From Candidatus Poribacteria bacterium (GTDB taxonomy: Bacteria; Poribacteria; WGA-4E; WGA-3G), in the NCBI GenBank assembly GCA_012267415.1, contig JAAXGN010000016.1, positions 1 through 64,000 on the forward strand: a stretch of DNA of 64,000 nt, given 5' to 3'. Positions 42,867 to 52,030 of the stretch are shown piece after piece (within the stretch, counting starts at the first letter, position 1; every line of letters begins with the position of its first letter). Both the position numbers and the translations under genes were made by a program. The notes under the pieces were generated by a model. That model was not told the DNA's origin and did not search any database. It saw nothing but the letters and a program-made list of their open reading frames with translations.

Positions 42867-43691
42867 ATGTCAACACCCCACCTTTCAGTATCAACTTGGA
42901 GTTTGCATCGGCAACTCGGTAAACCCGGATTTACAGGTCCAGCACACGACATGCAAATCCCTACTGAAACACATAACAAGGGTCCCATTCCACTCTTAGA
43001 CTTACCCAAACACATAGCCGAATTTGGTATCAATACTACGGAGTTGTGCCATTTTCATCTTCCATCAGTTGAGCAAACTTACCTATTAGAATTACGTGCT
43101 GCCTTCCAAGATGCCGACGTTGAACTATTCTCTTTGCTAATAGATGAAGGTGATATTACGCACCCCTCTCATGCAGAACGTGACATTGCTTGGATAGAAA
43201 AATGGATTGACATCGCTGGAGAACTCGGTGCAAAGTGTGCACGCGTGATCGGTGGCAAAGCAGAACCGACCCAGGAAACATTAGCACAAAGTCAACAAGT
43301 ATTATCTAAACTCACAGAACGTGCTGATACAGCAGGTATCCGCTTGATGACTGAAAACTGGTTCTCTATATTTTCTACACCAGAAAATGTGATGACTATT
43401 TTAGACCAATTAGAAGGAAAAGTTGGACTCTGTTTAGATTTTGGTAACTGGCGGGGTGAAGCAAAATATACGAACCTTGCTGCAATCGCTCCTTTAGCGG
43501 AATCATGTCATACGAAAGCACATTTCACAGCACCGCGCGAAATAGACAAAGAAGATTATATCCAATGCCTTGAACTCACAAAGAATGCCGGTTTCGCGGG
43601 ACCACACACTCTCATCTACGACGGACCTGGTGATGATGAATGGGAAGGTCTGGCAATTGAACGCGAGGTAGTGAACCCTTACCTTAACTAA
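42867..43691 (+). CDS. Sugar phosphate isomerase/epimerase-like TIM-barrel protein
   Basis: The 274-residue protein is a xylose-isomerase-like TIM barrel of the same superfamily as the gene at 17034. Typical positions are MTENWFSIF near 156 (Glu), VGLCLDFGNW near 186 (Asp), CHTKAHF near 210 (His) and IYDGPGDDEWEG near 249, which fit metal-binding isomerases. It probably isomerises or epimerises a sugar or polyol derivative. GGAG precedes the ATG by about nine bases. It follows the micro-ORFs and may be co-transcribed with them by chance of position. Confidence 0.8.
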   Translation: MSTPHLSVSTWSLHRQLGKPGFTGPAHDMQIPTETHNKGPIPLLDLPKHIAEFGINTTELCHFHLPSVEQTYLLELRAAFQDADVELFSLLIDEGDITHPSHAERDIAWIEKWIDIAGELGAKCARVIGGKAEPTQETLAQSQQVLSKLTERADTAGIRLMTENWFSIFSTPENVMTILDQLEGKVGLCLDFGNWRGEAKYTNLAAIAPLAESCHTKAHFTAPREIDKEDYIQCLELTKNAGFAGPHTLIYDGPGDDEWEGLAIEREVVNPYLN

Positions 43692-43732
43692 ATTGGTGGA
43701 TTTATTAATGGATTTAGAGAGGTTAAAACCGG

Positions 43733-44515
43733 ATGATGAACAAATTTATCCCAATCATGACAGACCGCATTGTGCGTGAGTTTGACCCGCTACAGGTTAT
43801 CCTCTTCGGATCACAAGCACGAGAAGACACCGATCAACATAGTGACATAGATCTACTCGTTGTTTTTGCTGAACTATCGGATAAGCGGAAAATGGCAATA
43901 GATATTATGAACGCTTTGTCCGACTTGCCCGTGGCGAAAGATATTATTGTTTCAACACCTGAAGAGCTTGAACGCAGCCGCACGCGGATCGGATCGGTAC
44001 TACGTTATGCCCAACAGGAAGGAAGAATCCTTTGGAAGAGTTGGAACGCACCACCATCCGAATCATCTCAATTAAATGGACTGAATGAAAAGAAAGCAAA
44101 CACAGATATACATACGACTGATCGACTTGAAGATACCACCCGATGGCTACGATATGCGGAGGAAGATTTGATAACCGCTAAAACACTTTTAGAACTTCCG
44201 CACGTGCCAGCTCGCCAATCGTGTTGGTTAGCACAACAAGCAGCAGAAAAAGCATTAAAAGCAGCATTAATCTTCTTACAGATTGATTTTCGCAGAACAC
44301 ATGACTTGGATGAACTGCTGAACATGTTTCCTCAGAGTTGGCAACTCAAAAAAACGCACCCGAACCTATCAAATCTAACCAAATGGATAGTTGAAGCCCG
44401 TTATCCGGAGCAAATACAAGATGCTACCGAAGCAGAAGCAATTGAGGCTATTAAGCAAGCGCGCGCAATCTGGACATCTGTATCAACTGCTCTGGCAGAA
44501 CACGGTTTTCGTTAG
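43733..44515 (+). CDS. Nucleotidyltransferase (MNT)-HEPN fusion protein
   Basis: The 260-residue protein joins two halves of a toxin-antitoxin pair. Residues about 1-100 are a minimal nucleotidyltransferase with VILFGSQAREDTDQHSDIDLL (GS at 26-27, Asp38 and Asp40). Residues about 130-260 are a HEPN domain with WLRYAEEDLITAKTLL, AQQAAEKALKAALIF and RRTHDLDELL (His190). In separated systems the MNT enzyme adenylylates the HEPN RNase to silence it; in this single chain the two are fixed together. Fusions of this order are known. The target RNA is unknown. The first two codons are both ATG; either could be the start. Confidence 0.85.
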   Translation: MMNKFIPIMTDRIVREFDPLQVILFGSQAREDTDQHSDIDLLVVFAELSDKRKMAIDIMNALSDLPVAKDIIVSTPEELERSRTRIGSVLRYAQQEGRILWKSWNAPPSESSQLNGLNEKKANTDIHTTDRLEDTTRWLRYAEEDLITAKTLLELPHVPARQSCWLAQQAAEKALKAALIFLQIDFRRTHDLDELLNMFPQSWQLKKTHPNLSNLTKWIVEARYPEQIQDATEAEAIEAIKQARAIWTSVSTALAEHGFR

Positions 44516-44524
44516 GAAAAAAAC

Positions 44525-45367
44525 ATGTTCTCACTAACAAAAACACAACACAGTCTAACAATCAACTGGAATGACCAACAGGTCTTAGGATACCATTTTC
44601 CTGAAGACGGCAACCGTCCCTTTTGCCATCCACTGAACCTACCCGGTGCCCCTCCTCTCACCATGAACGAACCCGGAGATCACGTCCATCATCAAGGTCT
44701 ATGGGTCGCGTGGAAAATGGTAAACGATGTTAATTTCTGGGAACAACCCGCACAAGGTGCTGACCCTACAGGTTTCGGTAAAATCGTTCACCAACGAATT
44801 ATATCGCTAAACACGACCACCGACAGTGCAAGCATAACAACAGAAAACGCATGGATTGATTGGAAAGGTATAACCCATCTAACTGAACATCGCAAAATAA
44901 CGGTTCACTCTCCATCTGACAATACCATGCAAATTTCTGTAGGATTGACACTTCGTGCGACAGAACGTGATGTAGTACTTGATCTCCGCCGCGGTGACCC
45001 TGGCGGGATGGGTAGATACTACAGCGGCATGGCAATACGATTTGACAATATCATCACACCCGGCAAACTCTTAGATGCTGATGGACGCACCGAACCGATG
45101 GACATCTTCGGTAAACAGAGTAAATGGTGCAGTTTCACATCACAACATCCCGCTGACAATGAAATCTACGGCGTCGCCATCATAGACCACCCCGACAATC
45201 CCCGTCATCCGACACCCTGGTGGGTCCGCAACCGGGAAAACTACTGCCTCATCCATCCCTCACCTGTTTATAATGAACCGTTCAATCTTGCTCCTGATGA
45301 GACTTTGACGTTGCGTTATCGCGTTGTTCTTTATCGTGGACAACCTGATGCTGCGTTTTTTGAGTGA
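44525..45367 (+). CDS. PmoA-like (DUF6807) family protein
   Basis: The 280-residue protein resembles the DUF6807/PmoA family with the signature EPGDHVHHQGLWVAWKMVND near residue 43-63, and later HPTPWWVRNRENYCLIHP near 224-240 and NEPFNLAPDETLTLRYRVVLYRG at the end. The family is often next to carbohydrate-degrading enzymes in PVC-like bacteria; a beta-sandwich enzymatic or binding role is assumed but not established. No signal peptide. It begins ten bases after the MNT-HEPN stop. Family recognition is moderate. Confidence 0.75.
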   Translation: MFSLTKTQHSLTINWNDQQVLGYHFPEDGNRPFCHPLNLPGAPPLTMNEPGDHVHHQGLWVAWKMVNDVNFWEQPAQGADPTGFGKIVHQRIISLNTTTDSASITTENAWIDWKGITHLTEHRKITVHSPSDNTMQISVGLTLRATERDVVLDLRRGDPGGMGRYYSGMAIRFDNIITPGKLLDADGRTEPMDIFGKQSKWCSFTSQHPADNEIYGVAIIDHPDNPRHPTPWWVRNRENYCLIHPSPVYNEPFNLAPDETLTLRYRVVLYRGQPDAAFFE

Positions 45368-45437
45368 TTTTTGACTCTCAAACAATTTGATGAAATTATG
45401 TCTAACAGTGAAGTTACTACTATATACGGAGGCAAAA

Positions 45438-45794
45438 ATGAAAGTTGATTTTCAAGAGAAATTTGAAGAAATTTTGAGAGAAGAATCAAAAGGTTTTGAT
45501 ATAGATTGGTCGTTAGTAGAAATTAAGAGCATATGCTATCAGTCTACTCTACTGACAGACCTTCCTATGACTCTTGATAAATACACGGTTAGAATGAGAG
45601 TGGTAGAAACTGAAATTTCTGATTTGGACAATATAGATGATTGGTTCAGAGATCATAAGTTCATCTACGGCATGATGTCAAAAAATGTTAGGACTGACTT
45701 GGAAAAGACTGATATGATGACTCTTGATCTCGGAACTATTGAATCTATAGCTCTGAAAACCCGTGAAGCATTCAGGAATTTTCATAAACAGTAA
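45438..45794 (+). CDS. Hypothetical protein (118 aa)
   Basis: I do not recognise this family. GGAGG lies eight bases before the ATG at 45438. The chain is acidic (KFEEILREESKGFDIDW, DNIDDWFRDHK), with no membrane segment or Cys cluster. It lies between the PmoA-like gene and a DUF2971 gene, on the same strand. The front of a longer frame opening at 45387 has no support. Confidence 0.55.
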   Translation: MKVDFQEKFEEILREESKGFDIDWSLVEIKSICYQSTLLTDLPMTLDKYTVRMRVVETEISDLDNIDDWFRDHKFIYGMMSKNVRTDLEKTDMMTLDLGTIESIALKTREAFRNFHKQ

Positions 45795-45854
45795 ATTATC
45801 AGGTCTGATCGGAGTTTAAACCGGCAAGATTTTGCAAGTTGAAAGAAGAATTTT

Positions 45855-46562
45855 ATGTCTAAAGAGCTAAAAGGTATTGGACAACCTAAAGATAAAGATA
45901 CCGTGTGGCGATATATGAGTTTTGAAAAGTTTGCCAATATTTTAGCAACAGAATCTCTATTTTTTTCAAGAGCTGATAAATACGATGACAAGTTTGAAGG
46001 ATTCGTCCCTGAATCAATAATAGTGTCTTACGAATCTGCGGATATCCGTATTGATCCAAATAGTTTTCGTCCATACGTCATGTGTAACTGTTGGCATCAC
46101 GGCGACAAGGAATCTATGGCAATGTGGGACAAATATCATCTACGCGATAGTGGTATAGCAATCAAAACAAAGATGGTGAACTTGAAGAATAGTTTGCCGG
46201 ATAAACCCAAGGTATTTATCGGTAAAATAGATTACATTGAGGATTACAATCAAATTGAGATACCTAAAAATCCATCATTAGCGAGTCTGGTGTATTCCCC
46301 TTATTTCTACAAAAGAAAACCTTTTGAATACGAACAGGAAGTCCGGGTAATTATTGATGTTGAACCATTTTTACATGATGATCCTTATGAATACGGCAAA
46401 CCTATTAAAATCGATGTTAAAACGCTAATCGATAAAGATAACGAAGTAATTGTATCACCGCACGCTGACAAATGGATTGCAGATACACTTAAATTGATAG
46501 TTGAGCGGCATGGATTTCAATTTAGCGTCAACCGATCAAAACTTTTAGATCCGCCAGCTTGA
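45855..46562 (+). CDS. DUF2971 family protein
   Basis: The 235-residue protein has the DUF2971 pattern: VWRYMSFEKFANILATESLFFSRADKYDDKFEG at the front, CNCWHHGDKESMAMWDKYH in the middle and YKRKPFEYEQEVRVI near 155-170. The biochemical role is unknown; members are often found close to defence or restriction genes. Here the large methylase-nuclease follows 131 bases later, which agrees with that pattern. No membrane or signal segment is visible. Confidence 0.8.
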   Translation: MSKELKGIGQPKDKDTVWRYMSFEKFANILATESLFFSRADKYDDKFEGFVPESIIVSYESADIRIDPNSFRPYVMCNCWHHGDKESMAMWDKYHLRDSGIAIKTKMVNLKNSLPDKPKVFIGKIDYIEDYNQIEIPKNPSLASLVYSPYFYKRKPFEYEQEVRVIIDVEPFLHDDPYEYGKPIKIDVKTLIDKDNEVIVSPHADKWIADTLKLIVERHGFQFSVNRSKLLDPPA

Positions 46563-46693
46563 AGTGGTGTAGTCGTGTCCGTGTGAATTATGGGAGTAAA
46601 ACTTGAAAGCAATCAATGTAGACGATACACATAGTCGCTTTGGGATAGGGGTTGTTGCGTAAGACCCATTTCAAAAAATTGTTCTAAAAAGTT

Positions 46694-49600
46694 ATGGCAA
46701 ACAGCGAAAACACAATTACCAGTGCATTTGTAAACGTCCTACGCAACATGCGGGATGCATGGAGTGTCGACGAACAAATCACTAAACCATTCCTCCATGT
46801 TTCACAAAAACCTGATGTGATTGTCACCGAAACAGGTAGAAACCCAATCGTCATTGAAGTAAAGATCGACGGAAAAACACCTAATCTCTCAGGTATGGCA
46901 CAGGCAGCAGCACATTTTGGAATGATGCTTGATCCCAACATTTTCTCAGGTATTACCTACGATACCGTAGAGAATGTCCTACGAGTCCGCATGCCTGCGC
47001 GTTTCAAAACGATGCCACAAGGAAACATTGACGCAGAAATGCGGACTGCTGAAGATATTGCTTACATGCTTATCAACAGCCCAAAACCTGAAAACGAACC
47101 TGAACCCGATTTAGTCCCATTCACATATCAAACCGAAGATACAGAACAGGATAACGCAGCAGAACCTGAACGTTTTCCAAAAGAAGGTTGGTTAAAAGGT
47201 AGTGTAGCCGACATGGCAACTGCTATTCGTGTCGGATCAACGCCTATCTCCAAAATCAACGCTGCCGCTGACCTGTTAGAAGCGCGGATAGAGATTGCCG
47301 CAAAGCAGCTTGAGACAGCAATTGCAGAACGCCCCAGCATCGGTCAGGAAATTGAAGGGATTCTTTTCCAAAAATCTGGTGAGCAGACCTCACGCATGGC
47401 AATGCTAATCATTACCAACGCCTTTGTGTTTCAGAGCGCACTTGCCGGTAAACCCGAAATGAAAGATGTCTTATCTCTCAAACAAATGTTGTCCAACAAC
47501 GCGAGACGTCTCCGCTATGATCAAGTCCTTGCAGGATGGAACGTTATTCTCAACGTAAACTATCGTCCGATTTTCTATGTTGCGAAACGACTCATTCAAG
47601 CAATTGCAACAGACGACGAACTGATTGATAGAGTATTAGCAATTCTCTGTAGGGCAGCGAGGGAACTGGTTGACCAACGACTCACACAGGTACACGAACT
47701 TGCTGGCACCGTTTTTCAACGGCTTATTGTTGACAGAAAGTATATAAAAGCAAACTACACACGCCTTGAATCCGTTTCCCTATTATCTGCGTTAGTCTTG
47801 CCGAAAACCCAAGAAAATCTAAGCGAATTAAAGGTCGCAGATTTTGCATGCGGGACAGGTTCACTTCTCAACGGGGTATACCAACGTATCCTTGAACTCC
47901 ATGAACAAGCTGGTGGCAATGGCAGCTCCATTCACACAAAAATGATAGAAAACAACCTTGTTGGATGCGACGTTATGCCGAATGCAAGCCATCTTACCGC
48001 CTCTCTCCTTACAAGCACCTATCCTGACCAAAAAGTAGGAACGACACGAATTCATACAATGCCTTATGGCAAACAAAAAGATGGGAGATATGCACTTGGT
48101 TCGTTAGATCTGTTTGATATCCCTGATCAATTGCTTCCCTTGCCAATGATGGGTAAAGAAGCTAAACAAGTCGGTGGTGAGGATGACACGACAGTGGATA
48201 CAGAATATGAATTTCAACATAATGAATTTGATATTGTTGTCCTAAATCCTCCGTTTACCAGACCAGACTCCGATGCAAGCAGTGGTACACCTAAAGCCGT
48301 ATTCAGAGGATCTGACAGAAAAAAAGAGGAAGAACAGAACATGCGGCAAGCGCGGAAACGAAAAAAGTGGCGAGTCGGTAACGGAAATGCAGGACTCGCC
48401 TCCGATTTTGTTGACCTTGCAGACAAAATGCTAAAAGAAAATAGAAAAGCCAGAATGGGTTTCATTTTACCTGTTACTTGTCTTATGTCGCCACATTGGC
48501 AAAAGGTGAGGAATATGTGGACAACCGAATACCATGACATAGTTGTACTTACAATCACGAATGCCAAAGCTGGAGATTGCTCGTTCTCCGCAGATACGAG
48601 CATGGCTGAATGCATGGTAGTTGCTACCAAAGGTAAAAAAGAGCACAATACTGGACGCGGAACCTTTATATCCCTTTCTCACAGACCTCAGAGTGTATTG
48701 GAAGCAATTGAGATAGCCAATATCATAAACAAGTTTGAAAACTTGCGGAGATTAGAAGATGAACCGAGCGGTGGTGAAACCCTAAAGATTGGAGATGAGA
48801 TAATTGGACATGCACTCAACTGTCCACTACCGACAGACAAAATATGGGATGCTGTCCGGATTAAAGAAATGGCGTTAACCCAATCCGCATACCGTTTAGC
48901 AAACGGTGAGATGTGGCTGCCAACACAGGCAGACCCTTTAAAAATCCAAATGTGTAGTGTAGGAAATATTGCAGGAGTGAGCGCACATCAACGGGATATC
49001 CATGAAAAAGGGGAACGCGGAGCGTTTGACGTGGAAAAAAGTTACTCTAACACCGATTTATATCCGGGCTTGTGGCACCAGAATGCACCGGCACAAAGGG
49101 CAATGGTCGTTGAACCCGACTGCCATGCAATTCCTCGTCCCAATCGTCACGAAAAGGCACAGACGATCCTCAGGAATAGCGGACGTGTACACTTTAATGT
49201 TGGTATGGTTTTCAGTGCTAATTCCCTTGGCGTTCTCTTTACTGAAAAATCTGCACTTGGGATAAGTTCATTACCCAACGTTGTATTTGACAAACTGATT
49301 TTCGATTATGTTTGGACTCTCTGGGGCAATTCAACTTTAGGACTTCTGCTACACTGGGCACATAGCGGAAAGCAACAGCCGGGTAGAGGTAGAGGATCAA
49401 GAACCTCATTGCTTCAAATGCCAACGTTGGATGTACGGTGTTTGTCAGATAAAGCGTTAGAAAATGCAGAACGTATCTTTCATGACTTGAAACATAAGCG
49501 CATGTTACCTTTTAATGAATTAGACCATGACCCTGTGCGTCATGAACTTGATCGTCGTTTACTGAATGAAGTGTTAGACATCACGAGTGAAGATGCACAC

Positions 49601-49708
49601 AATGCTGTCCATCGCCTCCGCGAATTGTTGTGTGCCGAACCGAGTATCCACGGTGGGAAAAAATCTCGGTGTAATCTTGAAAAGGAATGGGGAAAATTAA
49701 ATCAATAA
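46694..49708 (+). CDS. Single-chain restriction-methylase (type IIG-like N6-adenine methylase with PD-(D/E)XK-like N-terminus)
   Basis: The 1004-residue protein has an N-terminal nuclease-like region with KPDVIVTETGRNPIVIEVKID (Pro40-Asp41, Glu55-Val-Lys57, a PD-E-x-K arrangement), a helical linker, the SAM motif ADFACGTG (382-389) and the catalytic NPPF (518-521) of N6-adenine methylases, then a long C-terminal specificity region. This order fits type IIG or related defence enzymes that cut and modify DNA in one chain. No separate specificity or helicase gene is adjacent. The start has no strong ribosome-binding site. The PD-(D/E)XK claim rests on pattern only. Confidence 0.8.
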   Translation: MANSENTITSAFVNVLRNMRDAWSVDEQITKPFLHVSQKPDVIVTETGRNPIVIEVKIDGKTPNLSGMAQAAAHFGMMLDPNIFSGITYDTVENVLRVRMPARFKTMPQGNIDAEMRTAEDIAYMLINSPKPENEPEPDLVPFTYQTEDTEQDNAAEPERFPKEGWLKGSVADMATAIRVGSTPISKINAAADLLEARIEIAAKQLETAIAERPSIGQEIEGILFQKSGEQTSRMAMLIITNAFVFQSALAGKPEMKDVLSLKQMLSNNARRLRYDQVLAGWNVILNVNYRPIFYVAKRLIQAIATDDELIDRVLAILCRAARELVDQRLTQVHELAGTVFQRLIVDRKYIKANYTRLESVSLLSALVLPKTQENLSELKVADFACGTGSLLNGVYQRILELHEQAGGNGSSIHTKMIENNLVGCDVMPNASHLTASLLTSTYPDQKVGTTRIHTMPYGKQKDGRYALGSLDLFDIPDQLLPLPMMGKEAKQVGGEDDTTVDTEYEFQHNEFDIVVLNPPFTRPDSDASSGTPKAVFRGSDRKKEEEQNMRQARKRKKWRVGNGNAGLASDFVDLADKMLKENRKARMGFILPVTCLMSPHWQKVRNMWTTEYHDIVVLTITNAKAGDCSFSADTSMAECMVVATKGKKEHNTGRGTFISLSHRPQSVLEAIEIANIINKFENLRRLEDEPSGGETLKIGDEIIGHALNCPLPTDKIWDAVRIKEMALTQSAYRLANGEMWLPTQADPLKIQMCSVGNIAGVSAHQRDIHEKGERGAFDVEKSYSNTDLYPGLWHQNAPAQRAMVVEPDCHAIPRPNRHEKAQTILRNSGRVHFNVGMVFSANSLGVLFTEKSALGISSLPNVVFDKLIFDYVWTLWGNSTLGLLLHWAHSGKQQPGRGRGSRTSLLQMPTLDVRCLSDKALENAERIFHDLKHKRMLPFNELDHDPVRHELDRRLLNEVLDITSEDAHNAVHRLRELLCAEPSIHGGKKSRCNLEKEWGKLNQ

Positions 49709-49847
49709 GATATTCCTCCAACGTTTACATTCCAAGGAATTTCATAGTATCGGGTTTCGCAAGCTCTACCCTATAAATCAACGCTATGAATGCCTTAGGG
49801 CATTCAGTGGGTGTAAACTAAAGGAATCTTCAAATGCAGAAAGCCTC

Positions 49848-50015
49848 TTTAGTCCCGTAGGGACGGAATGTTTATAGAAAAGCGTTGACTCCCCTCCTTT
49901 AGTCCCGTAGGGACGACATGTTTATGTTATTGCCTTATTTTCACATATCGTCCCTACGGGACTAAAGAACGGGTGTTCAAACATGAACTATAAACATAGC
50001 GTCCCTACGGGACTG
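49848..50015. repeat. Cluster of four TTTAGTCCCGTAGGGACG repeats, two direct and two inverted
   Basis: TTTAGTCCCGTAGGGACG with a following (G/A)(A/C)ATGTTTAT occurs at 49848-49875 and 49898-49925, exactly 50 bases apart, and in inverted form at about 49945-49967 and 49990-50015. Each copy holds the palindrome GTCCCGTAGGGAC-like core. Together they make a large inverted-repeat arrangement. A 7-bp hairpin GAATGCC / GGCATTC precedes at 49788-49805. They fill the gap after the methylase. Not a CRISPR array. Confidence 0.7.
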
Positions 50016-50185
50016 AGGACACTAATTGATTGGATTTATTTTCTTAAATTGACAATTATGGTGACAAAATATTTACACACCCTTAAGGAACAAAACGCTT
50101 GCACCAGAAGGGATTTTATGTTAATATCTGATAACAAAGCAACCGTAAATCTCAATCATATACAGTCTTCAATAGGAGGTACATT

Positions 50186-52030
50186 GTGCAAAACCTAACT
50201 TCAACCCTTGAAGAAACTGGTATCGGTTCCATCACTGTTGACCCAATACCACCACCAGAAATAGATGAAACCCAACTTATCTACCACCAACTCTGTCCGG
50301 CAGAGGATTTTGAGGAACTGGAAGGCAAACCCTTTCACGTCAACGGGACACACCTCGCTGTTTTTAAAAACAACGGCAGTTACTACGCTGTTGACAATCG
50401 GTGTCCACACATGGGATACCCGATGTCTAAAGGAAGTATCCGTGATGGCGTGCTAATCTGTCATTGGCACCACTGGGAATTCGACCTGAAATCCGGTGCA
50501 TGCTTCTTAGCATCCGGTGATGACCTAAAAGCATTTCCTGTTGAAGTGCGAGATGATGGGTATCTTTACGTCGGATTAGCAAAAGGTGAACGTGAGGCAG
50601 CAAAAAAACGTGTCATTGCAAATGGTAAACGTGCTCTTGAACGCGGACTCAAAGACCGCAGCACGTTCTTCATCGCTAAAGCCGTCACCGCACTGCGTGA
50701 CGCAGGTGCACCGCCAGCGGAGATTATCCATCAGGGACTACATTACGGCGCACACAAAAGCAGTGACGGATGGTCGTCAGGTGTAGCAATACTTACACTT
50801 GCAGCAAACCTCTGGGACGATATCGATCCAGATGACCATAACCTGTTTCTCGTACACGGATTAAGTCAAATCAGTCGCAGAACCTCCGGCAGCGCAAGAC
50901 CCTACCGCGCACCCTTCCCACGTGTTAAAGAGGATCATGACCTTGAAACACTAAAAAGATGGTTCCGTTATTTCGTCAATAAACGACATCGCGGCGCAGC
51001 CGAACGTATCCTGCTAACACTAAATGACCGAGATTACGATAAATCTGTCATCGCAGACTTCATCTACACCGCAGCAACAGACTTTTACTTCACCGGAGAT
51101 GGACACGCACTCGATTTCGCGAACAAGATGTTTGAAGCATTGGAATATGTCAACTGGGAAGGATCACACGAGATTTTAAGACCTATCGTCGTTGACCTTG
51201 TCAGCAGAACACGACATGAGGAAACATCACGATGGGCAGATTCTGTCCCTGTTCTACGACCTATCCTACGGAGAATAGATAGTATCTGGGAGGACAATCA
51301 AGCCAACAGTGCCGAGATTGATATATCAGAATTTACGCAACTCCTACTCGCTGATGAGTTTGAACCTACAGTAGAGATAGTTGAAGAACAACTTCGCAAA
51401 GGCGTCAACCCAACCGACATCTGTCGTGCCATGACGTATGCCTCCGCGATCCGCACTGCCCGGTTCCATCTGAAAAACGAAGGGGACTGGCACGATGTCG
51501 CGAACATCTACTCGTATTCACATGCATTGTATAAAGCGTTTCAATATTCACCGAGTGCTAACCTATTACGGGGTATATTTCACGGTGTCGTTTACTTGGC
51601 ATATCTGAGGTGGTTGAACATGCCCGCCGCACGTATTCCAAAACCGGGGCAACGGATACCTGATGAAACCTACACATCTGTTGATAAAATGTTAGAACGG
51701 CTACAGGAATTTGCTGACTTCCAGAAAGTCTACGAAGCAGAGATTCTCGTCAATCAGTATCTTGAAGAAGGACATGACGTTGACGCACTAAAGCGGACAC
51801 TGGCACATATCCTACTACGTGAAGACGCAGAACTCCACATGTTCCAGGTACTTGAAGTCGCCTTTCGGCATTACGACCTGTCAGATGACTTTGAAGAAAA
51901 ACGGATGCATCTATTGGCAGCAACACGTTATATCACTGCCCAAAAGTTGATGAAGAACATCTTATGGTCAACTGAGAACGCTGAACGTCTGGCACGAGGT
52001 GAGTTGCTGAGTGAACGCGACGATGATTGA
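50186..52030 (+). CDS. Rieske [2Fe-2S] domain protein with long helical C-terminal domain
   Basis: The 614-residue protein has a Rieske domain at about 35-130 with CPHMG (Cys73, His75) and CHWHHWEFD (Cys92, His95), the two ligand pairs of a [2Fe-2S] cluster. The remaining about 480 residues are helix-rich and of no family I recognise. The GTG start has GGAGG close upstream. Rieske domains pass electrons or form part of oxygenases, but no catalytic iron site of a ring hydroxylase is evident. The sulfite-oxidase-like gene begins 20 bases before its stop, so the two are coupled and probably exchange electrons. Confidence 0.85.
   Translation: MQNLTSTLEETGIGSITVDPIPPPEIDETQLIYHQLCPAEDFEELEGKPFHVNGTHLAVFKNNGSYYAVDNRCPHMGYPMSKGSIRDGVLICHWHHWEFDLKSGACFLASGDDLKAFPVEVRDDGYLYVGLAKGEREAAKKRVIANGKRALERGLKDRSTFFIAKAVTALRDAGAPPAEIIHQGLHYGAHKSSDGWSSGVAILTLAANLWDDIDPDDHNLFLVHGLSQISRRTSGSARPYRAPFPRVKEDHDLETLKRWFRYFVNKRHRGAAERILLTLNDRDYDKSVIADFIYTAATDFYFTGDGHALDFANKMFEALEYVNWEGSHEILRPIVVDLVSRTRHEETSRWADSVPVLRPILRRIDSIWEDNQANSAEIDISEFTQLLLADEFEPTVEIVEEQLRKGVNPTDICRAMTYASAIRTARFHLKNEGDWHDVANIYSYSHALYKAFQYSPSANLLRGIFHGVVYLAYLRWLNMPAARIPKPGQRIPDETYTSVDKMLERLQEFADFQKVYEAEILVNQYLEEGHDVDALKRTLAHILLREDAELHMFQVLEVAFRHYDLSDDFEEKRMHLLAATRYITAQKLMKNILWSTENAERLARGELLSERDDD

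Noticed and set aside
49848..50015. CRISPR array
   Set aside because: Only two direct copies plus two inverted copies; no regular spacers, no cas genes.
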